DNA from: Gammaproteobacteria bacterium
Lineage (GTDB): Bacteria > Pseudomonadota > Gammaproteobacteria > Pseudomonadales > Pseudohongiellaceae
DNA length: 64,000 bases
Direction of reading: 5' to 3'
Assembly: GCA_018661465.1 (NCBI GenBank)
Contig: JABJIC010000017.1
Location: forward strand, 1-64,000
A model generated the notes under the pieces. It worked only from the letters and a program-made list of their open reading frames with translations. It was not told where the DNA came from and did no database searches. Positions 20,016 through 30,485 of this stretch are shown piece after piece (the stretch's first letter is position 1; the number at the start of each line of letters is the position of its first letter). The position numbers were made by a program, and so were the translations under genes.

Positions 20016-21800
20016 ATGAAGCCTACCAATATAGCCGACCCGAATTACTTTCATAAAGTAGTTGATTGTCAGTGGGCCTGCCCCGCTCACACTCCAGTTC
20101 CCGAATACATCAGACTTATCGCTGAGAAGCGCTATTCTGATGCTTATATGGTCAATTGGCAGTCCAATGTTTTCCCAGGGATTCTGGGTAGAACCTGTGA
20201 CCGCCCTTGCGAGCCAGCCTGCCGTCGAGGCCGCGTTGAAGAAGAGCCCGTGGCCATCTGTCGACTCAAGCGAGTTGCCGCAGACTACAAATCCGACATC
20301 AGGGATCGACTTCCTGAAATTCCCAAGAAGAAAAATGGCAAGCACATCGCTCTTATTGGTGCCGGCCCGGCATCATTAACCGTTGCCAGAAACCTGCTGC
20401 CTCTTGGCTATGAAATCACCCTCTATGAAAGAGACCCGGTAAGTGGTGGCGCAATGCGCACCCAAATACCTCGCTTCCGTCTGCCCTTAGAGGTGCTGGA
20501 AGAAGAATTACATTACGTTCTGGATATGGGGATTAATTGCCGCTTTGGTGAAGATGTCACCAGCATGAAATCTATTCTCGCTGAAGGCTATGACGCTGTC
20601 TTTGTTGGAACAGGCGCCCCACTGGGAAAATGGCTCGACCTACCCGGACACGAGGAAGCCAAAGAGAATTTGCATACAGGAATCGAATGGCTAGCAAGTG
20701 TTGCCTTCGAGCACATCGAAAGCATAGGTAAGAAGGTTTTAGTTCTGGGCGGCGGTAATACCGCTATGGACTGCTGTCGCACATCCAAACGGCTCGGCGG
20801 CGAAGAAGTTAGTGTTGTCGTTCGCAGTGGTTTCGATGAGATGAAAGCATCTCCATGGGAAATTGAAGACGCCATTGCCGAAGATATCCCAGTGCTTAAC
20901 TTTCATGTTCCCAAGCGATACATCATTGAGAATGGCAAGCTTGTAGGAATGGAGTTTGAAAAAGTACGCAAGGAAATCGACGAGAATGGTCGACGCCAAC
21001 TTATCCCAACCGGCGATGATCCGGTTATCCTTCCTTGCGACGACGTGATCTGCGCCATCGGTCAAGAGAACAGCTTTCCGTGGATAGAAAGAGATTTAGG
21101 CATTGAATTCGACCAATGGGAATTGCCCACTCTTGTTAACTCCCGATTTCAATCTACCAATGAGAAAGTTTTCTTTGGTGGTGATTCCGCACTAGGGCCT
21201 GACAATATTATTAGAGCTGTAGCCCATGGGCATGAGGCTGCTCTTTCCATACATCTGCTATGTGAAAAGCAGGATCTTGATGATCGGCCACATCCCATAA
21301 TGGATATTCAAGGCCAGAAAATGGGCATCCATCAATGGTCATATTCAAATGACATCAGCGCCGATTTGAGATACGCCGTACCCCATGCCGCAAAAGAGCA
21401 AACTCTTAACGACATAAACCTTGAAGTTGAGCTAGGCTTTGATGAGCAGTTAGCATTCGAAGAAACCAAGCGCTGCCTTAACTGCGACATCCAAACAGTT
21501 TTTACCGACAAGCTTTGTATCGAATGCGATGCCTGCGTCGACATTTGCCCTACGGACTGCATCAGCTTCACTCAGAATGCTGAAGAGGATACCTTACGCA
21601 AAGACCTCCTCGCCCCGGCGGAGAACAAGGAACAAGACTTATACGTCTCTGGCGCGCTAACCACAGGACGCATAATGGCGAAGAACGAAGACCTCTGCCT
21701 ACACTGCGGTCTTTGCGCCGAGCGCTGCCCAACAAGTGCATGGGATATGCATAAGTACCTTCTTAATACCGCAAAGGCAGTAGACGCATGTCCGAAATAA
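20016..21800 (+). CDS. GltD-like FAD/NAD(P)H oxidoreductase with C-terminal double [4Fe-4S] ferredoxin domain
   Basis: Residues 1-100 resemble the iron-sulfur domain of the glutamate synthase small subunit (cysteines 18, 22, 61, 65, 69). The FAD loop GAGPAS is at 115-120 and the NAD(P)H loop is VLGGGNTAMDCC, around residue 245. The C-terminus adds a bacterial-ferredoxin module with two CxxCxxCxxxC clusters (501/504/507/511 and 561/564/567/571). It should transfer electrons between NAD(P)H and low-potential iron-sulfur centres. Its stop overlaps the next gene by 13 bases, so it is presumably the electron-transfer subunit of that enzyme. Two small hairpins (19949-19962 and 19971-19984, the second with a GAAA loop) lie just upstream in the untranslated leader. 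Confidence 0.88.
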   Translation: MKPTNIADPNYFHKVVDCQWACPAHTPVPEYIRLIAEKRYSDAYMVNWQSNVFPGILGRTCDRPCEPACRRGRVEEEPVAICRLKRVAADYKSDIRDRLPEIPKKKNGKHIALIGAGPASLTVARNLLPLGYEITLYERDPVSGGAMRTQIPRFRLPLEVLEEELHYVLDMGINCRFGEDVTSMKSILAEGYDAVFVGTGAPLGKWLDLPGHEEAKENLHTGIEWLASVAFEHIESIGKKVLVLGGGNTAMDCCRTSKRLGGEEVSVVVRSGFDEMKASPWEIEDAIAEDIPVLNFHVPKRYIIENGKLVGMEFEKVRKEIDENGRRQLIPTGDDPVILPCDDVICAIGQENSFPWIERDLGIEFDQWELPTLVNSRFQSTNEKVFFGGDSALGPDNIIRAVAHGHEAALSIHLLCEKQDLDDRPHPIMDIQGQKMGIHQWSYSNDISADLRYAVPHAAKEQTLNDINLEVELGFDEQLAFEETKRCLNCDIQTVFTDKLCIECDACVDICPTDCISFTQNAEEDTLRKDLLAPAENKEQDLYVSGALTTGRIMAKNEDLCLHCGLCAERCPTSAWDMHKYLLNTAKAVDACPK

Positions 21801-23644
21801 TCCAGTCATCCAAGGTGAGCACAATCACCAAAACCAATGACTTTGTGGTCAAGTTTGCCAATGTTAACGGCTCTGGTTCAGCATCTGCAAATAGCATGTT
21901 TGCCAAAGCCATTTTCCGCATGGGCATTCCTGTTAGTCCACACAATATATTCCCGTCCAACATCCAAGGTCTGCCAACCTGGTATGAAGTACGAATAAAC
22001 GAAGACGGTTATCTTGGTCGCCGCGAAGGTGTGGACCTGATGATCGCCATGAATGAGCAGACAATAGGTAAAGATATCGACTCGGTTCTTCCAGGTGGAT
22101 ATGTTCTTTATGACTCATCAAAAGTTTTGGCTAACGAGCTTCTTCGCGATGATGTTAATTATTTGCCGATTCCGCTTAAGGACATTTGCCTGAGGGAATT
22201 TGAGAAACCCGCTCAGAGGCAGCTTTTTAAAAACATAGTCTATGTTGGCGCTCTGTCTGCTTTTCTAAACATTGATTTCAAAGTATTAACTGGCATGGTG
22301 AGTGACCAGTTTAAGGGGAAAGAAAAACTTATCCCTCCTAATGTCCATGCGCTGGAATTGGGGCATCATTATGCAACTGAAAATTTTGCATGCCCGCTTG
22401 CACTTAGATTGAAAAGCAGCAACAAAAACAAGAATAAAATACTAATTGATGGCAACACAGCTATTGGATTGGGCTGCGTTTACGGCGGCGCAACTGTCGC
22501 CTCGTGGTATCCGCTTACCCCTTCCACTTCTGTAGTAGACAGTTTTGGAAAATACTGCAAGCGCCTGCGCATTGACGCCGGCACTGGAAAACGTAAGTAC
22601 TCAATAATCCAAGCTGAAGACGAATTGGCAGCGATTGGCATGGCTATCGGTGCCGGGTGGAACGGAGCAAGAGCCTTTACGGCAACCAGCGGCCCCGGCA
22701 TATCCCTTATGCAAGAATTTCTGGGATTAGCTTACTTCTCAGAGGTACCAGTTGTACTGTTTAACATTCAACGCACCGGCCCTTCTACTGGAATGCCAAC
22801 CCGCACTCAGCAAGGCGACTTAATAAGCTGCGCCTACGCCTCCCACGGCGACACTAAACATGTCTTGCTATTCCCTGCCACGCCAAAAGAATGCTTCGAA
22901 GACGCTGCGTCAGCCTTTGATATAGCCGACAGGTTACAGTCTCCTGTGATTTTAATGAGCGATCTCGAGCTCGGCATGAACGAACAATCTTGTGAAGACC
23001 TACATTGGGATGATAAGCGCGACTATGATCGGGGCAAAGTTCTCAACGCTGAGCAACTTGAAGAAATTGAACGATATGGTCGCTACCTCGATTCAGATGG
23101 CGATGGTATTCCTTATCGCACCTATCCAGGCACTCATGAGTCCAAGGGAAGCTACTTCACCCGAGGCAGCTCACACGATGCCTATGCCGCTTATACTGAA
23201 GACGGCAATGTCTATGCTGAAGTGATGGACCGCTTAACTCTTAAGATGAAAACTGCTTTAAATTTTATCCCAGAGCCAGTTATATCAAGCAGTGATGGAA
23301 ACAAGCTGGGACTGGTCTATTTAGGAACTACCCAAAGCGCCATTCAGGAAGTACTTGATGGCTTGGCTAAGAAAGGCGTTTCAATCGACACTATGAGAAT
23401 CCGGGCTTTCCCATTTCATGACAGCGTTATCGACTTCATAAACAATCATGATCTGGTTTATGTAATCGACCAGAATAGAGATGCACAGCTGAAGAGTCTT
23501 CTCAAAATTGAATGCAATGCTTCTGAAGACAAAATGCATTCTATCCTTAACTACAATGGCGTATTGATTACAGCAGAGCAAATAGAAACAGCAGTGCTTG
23601 ATTCGATGTCTGAGATAGAGAACAGCGAAGGAGTTTCGGCCTGA
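21788..23644 (+). CDS. 2-oxoacid:acceptor oxidoreductase, fused gamma-alpha subunit (KorA type)
   Basis: The 618-residue protein has an N-terminal gamma domain (about 15-195: FANVNGSGSASANSMFAKAIFRMG) fused to the alpha pyrimidine-binding domain (from about 215: GLGCVYGGATVASWYPLTPST and DELAAIGMAIGAGWNGARAFTATSGPGISLM). This arrangement is found in KorA-type 2-oxoglutarate and related ferredoxin oxidoreductases, which decarboxylate a 2-oxoacid to an acyl-CoA. It overlaps the GltD-like gene. The substrate (2-oxoglutarate, pyruvate or branched-chain oxoacids) cannot be assigned from motifs I can see. Confidence 0.9.
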   Translation: MSEIIQSSKVSTITKTNDFVVKFANVNGSGSASANSMFAKAIFRMGIPVSPHNIFPSNIQGLPTWYEVRINEDGYLGRREGVDLMIAMNEQTIGKDIDSVLPGGYVLYDSSKVLANELLRDDVNYLPIPLKDICLREFEKPAQRQLFKNIVYVGALSAFLNIDFKVLTGMVSDQFKGKEKLIPPNVHALELGHHYATENFACPLALRLKSSNKNKNKILIDGNTAIGLGCVYGGATVASWYPLTPSTSVVDSFGKYCKRLRIDAGTGKRKYSIIQAEDELAAIGMAIGAGWNGARAFTATSGPGISLMQEFLGLAYFSEVPVVLFNIQRTGPSTGMPTRTQQGDLISCAYASHGDTKHVLLFPATPKECFEDAASAFDIADRLQSPVILMSDLELGMNEQSCEDLHWDDKRDYDRGKVLNAEQLEEIERYGRYLDSDGDGIPYRTYPGTHESKGSYFTRGSSHDAYAAYTEDGNVYAEVMDRLTLKMKTALNFIPEPVISSSDGNKLGLVYLGTTQSAIQEVLDGLAKKGVSIDTMRIRAFPFHDSVIDFINNHDLVYVIDQNRDAQLKSLLKIECNASEDKMHSILNYNGVLITAEQIETAVLDSMSEIENSEGVSA

Positions 23645-23709
23645 CCGCTGAATAACTTTCAAAAACAAAAAGCCCTTTTTAATTAAAAAGACGCAATGAG
23701 CAAGAGCCA

Positions 23710-24765
23710 ATGAGCTATATAAGAAAACCTAAATTCAGTCACCCAGGTCTACAGACCAATGACTTGGGGCTAACCAGAAGAGACTACGAAGGTACTCTGA
23801 CTACTCTCTGTGGTGGATGCGGGCATGATTCCATTAGCGCCGCAATTATTCAGGCGGCGGCAGAAATGTCTCTCGAGCCTCACCGTGTAGCAAAGATTTC
23901 CGGCATCGGCTGCTCTTCAAAGATTCCATCTTACTTCCTTAGCAAAGCCCACGGCTTTAATTCAGTCCACGGCCGAATGCCATCGGTTGCTACCGGCGCC
24001 AACATAGCTAATCAAGATTTACATTACATTGGTATCTCCGGTGATGGGGACAGCGCTTCAATAGGATTAGGTCAGTTCTGTCACATCGTTAGGCGACAGG
24101 TAAACATGCTTTACATCGTCGCTAACAATGGCACATACGGCTTAACCAAAGGGCAGATGTCAGCAACTGCCGACATGGGCTCGAGAACAAAGTCAGGTGA
24201 AGAAGCCCAGTTTGAAAATATAGACATGGCGACCTTGGCAATCGAATTAGGTGCCAGCTTTGTGGCGCGGAGCTTTTCTGGAGACAAGAAGCAACTCGTA
24301 CCTCTCTTGCAGGCAGGTCTTTCACATAAGGGATTTGCTTTTATCGACGTGGTTTCGCCCTGCGTTACTTTTAACAACACTGATCTTTCCAGTCATGGTT
24401 ACAAAAACACCTGGGAAAATTATGTGGCATTGAGCGATGTTGACTTCGTGCCAATGCGCGATGAAATAACTACCAACTATGAGCCTGGCGAGGAGAAAGA
24501 CATTACTCTTCACGATGGATCAGTAATTCATCTGCACAAGACTGATGATAGCTATGATCCAACCGATAAAGACCAAGCCCTTGGTCACATAAGCAAGTAT
24601 AAGAAAAAGGGAAAGATTGCTACTGGCTTACTCTATATCAACCAGTCGACTTCCGACTTGCATGAGACTCAATATACGATAGATCGACCTCTGAATAGCC
24701 TTGGCGCCGATGAGTTATGTCCTGGCAATGGCGCCCTGAACGGAATCAATGACACTTTTCGATAA
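23710..24765 (+). CDS. 2-oxoacid:acceptor oxidoreductase, beta (ThDP, [4Fe-4S]) subunit (KorB type)
   Basis: The 351-residue subunit binds thiamine diphosphate through GDGDSAS (111-117) with the trailing NN at 139-140. Four cysteines, C34 and C37 (LCGGCGH), C68 (GIGCSS) and C218 (SPCVTF), match the single cluster site of KorB. The gene lies 65 bases after the alpha gene. A five-codon reading frame (ATG at 23696) ends in a TGA that overlaps this ATG (ATGA at 23710-23713), which may couple translation. No rnf, ferredoxin or delta-subunit gene follows. Confidence 0.92.
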   Translation: MSYIRKPKFSHPGLQTNDLGLTRRDYEGTLTTLCGGCGHDSISAAIIQAAAEMSLEPHRVAKISGIGCSSKIPSYFLSKAHGFNSVHGRMPSVATGANIANQDLHYIGISGDGDSASIGLGQFCHIVRRQVNMLYIVANNGTYGLTKGQMSATADMGSRTKSGEEAQFENIDMATLAIELGASFVARSFSGDKKQLVPLLQAGLSHKGFAFIDVVSPCVTFNNTDLSSHGYKNTWENYVALSDVDFVPMRDEITTNYEPGEEKDITLHDGSVIHLHKTDDSYDPTDKDQALGHISKYKKKGKIATGLLYINQSTSDLHETQYTIDRPLNSLGADELCPGNGALNGINDTFR

Positions 24766-24852
24766 ATTCACTGTTGCATTCATGGCACAGTAATATGAAA
24801 GAAATTCAGCGAGCAAGCTCACTGGGCTTCCTAAGCACAATCAATATTTGAT

Positions 24853-25635
24853 CTACTTTCTAGTGGATTTAATCATCTCGTAGGCCGCCTTGATCTCCTG
24901 AGTTTTCTCAGTGGCGATATCGATCATTTCTTCAGGTAGACCTTTTGCTACAAGTTTATCTGGATGGTGTTGATTCATCTGCTTACGGTAGGCTTTCTTC
25001 AACTCGGCATCACTGGCAGACTTTTTAATTCCCAGTAAACCGTAAGCCGCTTTCAGTTTGTCAGCAGAGGATTCATCGTGCATGAAATGAGCCTGACCAG
25101 AGAGGCGACTCAACAGTGCTTTAAATTGAGCTGGGGTATAACCAAGGTCTTTAGCTATACCTTCAAGGATTATTCTTTCCGCGTCATCCATTTTGCCATC
25201 GGCAAAGGCGGTTACTGTGACAATTTCCAGAAACATCTGGATAAGATTGCGACGTCTAAAGCACTCCCTCTTGAACTGAGCCAGCACTTCATGAACGGGA
25301 AAATTTGCTTTCTTACCCTCATTAAAAAGATTCTTTGCTACCACGCGCTGTTGTTCTGACAAGCGCATCTGTGACATCACCTGTTCTGCCATGGCAATCT
25401 CATCACGGGTAACTTTTCCATCAGCCTTGGCAATGTAGCCCATGAGGGCGAATGTGGTCGTAAAGAAAACCGACTGCACCCGTTCGGTAGCACCTAGACC
25501 TAATGAATCATCTAGGCTGATTGCATCTAGCCCACCATCAAAGTAATTACCTAATGCAGCGCCCATAAGGGCGCCTAATGGTCCCCCCATCATAAAACCA
25601 AATGTGCCACCTACTACTTTTCCCCACCAACTCAT
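24853..25635 (-). CDS. djlA: DjlA-like membrane-anchored J-domain co-chaperone
   Basis: The N-terminus is a glycine-rich transmembrane segment (MSWWGKVVGGTFGFMMGGPL...), followed by a TerB-like helical domain (about 55-180) and a C-terminal J domain with the HPD motif (HHPDK) near residue 230 that stimulates DnaK. The 260-residue length and order match DjlA. It is last of a minus-strand run led by smc, but 117 bases separate it from the lipoprotein gene. Confidence 0.92.
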   Translation of the reverse strand: MSWWGKVVGGTFGFMMGGPLGALMGAALGNYFDGGLDAISLDDSLGLGATERVQSVFFTTTFALMGYIAKADGKVTRDEIAMAEQVMSQMRLSEQQRVVAKNLFNEGKKANFPVHEVLAQFKRECFRRRNLIQMFLEIVTVTAFADGKMDDAERIILEGIAKDLGYTPAQFKALLSRLSGQAHFMHDESSADKLKAAYGLLGIKKSASDAELKKAYRKQMNQHHPDKLVAKGLPEEMIDIATEKTQEIKAAYEMIKSTRK

Positions 25636-25752
25636 AGAAATACTCTTTGCATATATAAAAAGACACAGAAGCAGCGCTCGATGTTCGGGCGCTCCATTCT
25701 GGATATTAAATTTAGGAAACTATTTTTTAAACAATTATCTTCAAACACATCA

Positions 25753-26373
25753 TCAGGAGATTAGACGCTGAAACCAGTTCTTATTCAGTTCACGCTCGCA
25801 ACGATCTAACTGGCTAGCAAAGCGACTGGCATTGGATTGTACCCGAGCGGCCGCATCGATTAACCATTGCTTGTCTGTGTATGTGCCACGTTGATAACCA
25901 CCATTGCCTTCATGATAAGCATAATAGAGGTTACGGGCATCGTTTGCTGAAATCCGGCTGAGGCGAGTGGAATTTGCGTTATACCAGCCAACGAAATCTA
26001 TGGCATCAGAAAAATCTGAGCGTGAAGCACGCCCGTTACCAGATCTATCTTCATACTCTTCCCAGGTTTCATCCAAAGCTTGAGCATAACCAAAAGCAGA
26101 CGAGGGGCGTGAACCAGGGAAAATCCACAGAAAACGATTGCGCTCAGGACGCGCTCTGGACTGAAAACTCGACTCCTGATAGATAAATGCCATATTGACC
26201 GCAACAGGAATTCCCCAACGACGTTCGGAATCTTGTGCGGCGCGATACCATGCCCGCCTGTCTTCAAATATTTCACAGATATCGGCAACACTACGGGGAG
26301 GCGAGCTTGCACAAGCTGAAATGACAAGCAGTGACAAGATTATTGCGAATGACTTGAGTACGGATAATTTCAT
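25753..26373 (-). CDS. Lytic transglycosylase (SLT domain) lipoprotein
   Basis: The protein begins MKLSVLKSFAIILSLLVISAC, a lipoprotein signal with the lipid-carrying cysteine at residue 21 from this start. The SLT-type lysozyme fold follows: the likely catalytic Glu is in IYQESSFQS, then GYAQALDETWEEY and YYAYHEGNGGY, as in exported transglycosylases that cut peptidoglycan. I preferred the ATG at 26373; a TTG four codons upstream is in frame. It lies 60 bases after ligA. Confidence 0.85.
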   Translation of the reverse strand: MKLSVLKSFAIILSLLVISACASSPPRSVADICEIFEDRRAWYRAAQDSERRWGIPVAVNMAFIYQESSFQSRARPERNRFLWIFPGSRPSSAFGYAQALDETWEEYEDRSGNGRASRSDFSDAIDFVGWYNANSTRLSRISANDARNLYYAYHEGNGGYQRGTYTDKQWLIDAAARVQSNASRFASQLDRCERELNKNWFQRLIS

Positions 26374-26433
26374 GTAAGCAAACAACGAGTTAGTTTTTAA
26401 GTAGGTTATACCGCTTGTAAGGAAAGCACCATG

Positions 26434-28467
<2,034 letters not shown>

Positions 28468-30261
28468 TTAACCTCGTGCGCCGGCCATCTTTAATCGGCG
28501 TAACTCGAAATCGCGAACCCGCTGCCTGTAATGCTCGATAGTCTGAGCGGTCATGACGTTACGATGATCGTCTTTTAGCTCGCCGTCAAGCGCTCCACGG
28601 ATCTGTTGAGCGGTCTCCAGCATTTGCTCGAAGCCGTCCAGGTTATTTATTGGGGTGGGAAGTGCCAGGAATAGGCTGATTCCCATTGTGGTGAATTGCT
28701 CCATGTTATTCAGGTCAAAGACACCCGGGTTCAACGCATTGGCAACACTGAATATAATTGGACCGTTGCTGTCGTTGCTTAAACGCTTATGGAAGATATT
28801 CATATCGCCAAATTTCAATCCTGACGTTATCAGCACCTGCATTAAATCATTTCCAGGGAAGGCTCTTCCCTCTCTCGCCATTACGTTTAGCACTAATACT
28901 TCGGAAGCTTCTGTGACAGGATCGGCTGTCTCTGGCTTGTTCCTGACCTCTGCTAGTTCATCTCTGATTTTTTTTTCGGAAACTTGCTCAAAGGATTGAA
29001 CAACTTCTTCCTCAATTGACTCTGACTCAAGTCCTGAGACAGTTTCCGGAACAGGCTCTGCATCTTCAAAAAAGCCGTGCCGAGATTCAGTGTCATCTAT
29101 CTCGGCGTCCGCACTCTCGGCCTCGAACCTGGGCTGTCTGCTTGGAGTCTTCTCCATATCTTCTTCTTTCGACTTCTTTCCAAAACCTGAGAAAAGTGAA
29201 CGAAAGCCAGACTTCGGCGCTGGCTCTTTTGGCTCATCAGCCGGTTCATCATCTTCGAATAAACCGGATTGTGATTCGTCAGTGCCTATTATGGGGTTGT
29301 GTCCAATACGCTCTCCTGCGGTCATAGAGAAGTCACCCAACTGCTCATCAAAACTTGCGCTAGCCAAGCCTACTTCTTCTTTTTCCTCAGTCTCGCTTTC
29401 CTCTTCAGAATGAGATTCCGAGTAAGAGTCCTCACTCTCATCGTCCTCATCATTCCAATCATCGCCGGATATTTCTTCACTTTGTTGCGCAACTGGCTCC
29501 AGCTCAGCTTCTTCGCCAGTATCCTCATAGTCAGGCATTACCGAGGCGAGATTATCTTGCGCCATAGCTACCGGGGACACATCATCGGCTTCTTCCTGTG
29601 CCTGACTAGAGCGTTCACCGTAGTCGAACAGGACATCATCCGGATTTTCATCAGCGTCTTCATCCTCGTCAGCCTCAGCATCCAATTCTTCATGCGCTGA
29701 AGAGTCATTAGCGAGTGAAGGCTCCTGACGACCAAACTCGGATTCATTGAAATCAGCTTCTTCAGCTGAATCTTCTTCGTAATCTTCATCATCTTCCCAG
29801 GTTTCTTCTTCTGGGATTTCTTCAGGGAGAGCTTCTTCATCTTGCAGAGACTCTTCTTCAAGTGACTCTTCTTCCAAAGACACGGCGCTAGCGTATACAG
29901 TTTCAATCCCAGCCTCGAATTCCGGCTGCTGATCCGACAACTCAACAGCATCCATCAACATCGGGATCTGCTGTTCGTCATCCTCTTCACCTAGATCCAG
30001 CTCTTCTGCCCGCTGTTGAGCTGAGTCCAGGGCATTGTTCTGCCGATTCACCTCTTCCAATGAACGATTAACAACCCGTGCTCCGCCTCCAGGGAGCTCA
30101 GATAGCTCAATGGCTTCCAGGTCCACGTCCTGGGGAATGTTCTTGTCGATGGCCAAACGGATCTGACCTCGACGGGCCTGAATAGCTACATAAAGGCCAC
30201 GCAGAATCACCGCAACAATGGCGAAACCCAGTAATAAAATGACTAATTCGCGTCCACTCAT
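28468..30261 (-). CDS. zipA: Cell division protein ZipA with a very long acidic linker
   Basis: ZipA tethers FtsZ rings to the inner membrane. The N-terminus is one membrane segment (ELVILLLGFAIVAVILRGLYV) and the last 150 residues match the FtsZ-binding domain (LVLNVMAREGRAFPGNDLMQVL, then GDMNIFHKRLSNDSNGPIIFSVANALNPG). Between them is about 390 residues of disordered, strongly Glu/Asp/Ser-rich sequence with short repeats such as SLEEESLEEESL. E. coli ZipA is about 330 residues in total; this one is 597. The C-terminal domain and the neighbourhood (smc-zipA-ligA) make the identity secure. Confidence 0.93.
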   Translation of the reverse strand: MSGRELVILLLGFAIVAVILRGLYVAIQARRGQIRLAIDKNIPQDVDLEAIELSELPGGGARVVNRSLEEVNRQNNALDSAQQRAEELDLGEEDDEQQIPMLMDAVELSDQQPEFEAGIETVYASAVSLEEESLEEESLQDEEALPEEIPEEETWEDDEDYEEDSAEEADFNESEFGRQEPSLANDSSAHEELDAEADEDEDADENPDDVLFDYGERSSQAQEEADDVSPVAMAQDNLASVMPDYEDTGEEAELEPVAQQSEEISGDDWNDEDDESEDSYSESHSEEESETEEKEEVGLASASFDEQLGDFSMTAGERIGHNPIIGTDESQSGLFEDDEPADEPKEPAPKSGFRSLFSGFGKKSKEEDMEKTPSRQPRFEAESADAEIDDTESRHGFFEDAEPVPETVSGLESESIEEEVVQSFEQVSEKKIRDELAEVRNKPETADPVTEASEVLVLNVMAREGRAFPGNDLMQVLITSGLKFGDMNIFHKRLSNDSNGPIIFSVANALNPGVFDLNNMEQFTTMGISLFLALPTPINNLDGFEQMLETAQQIRGALDGELKDDHRNVMTAQTIEHYRQRVRDFELRRLKMAGARG

Positions 30262-30485
30262 AAGAAATTCTCAACGCCCTAGTATGAGCATTGTGTTTAT
30301 TGGAAAATTTTTAATATTATCTTACAGTTACCGCTATTTCTTTAGCTAAGAAACGGGCTTTTTGAAGACTTTCTATCTCAGCACTGGTTTGGCGCGATTC
30401 TGGCGCTGTATTGACACTTTTTCATCAGTAATTCGACACTTAGCTCACTGCTACCTCAGTACAAGGCCATTGCTGCAGCTGCTGA

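Noticed and set aside
29568-29951. A 127-codon frame on the minus strand inside zipA
   Set aside because: It is rich in Lys and Met only because it reads the Glu/Asp-rich linker of zipA in another frame.
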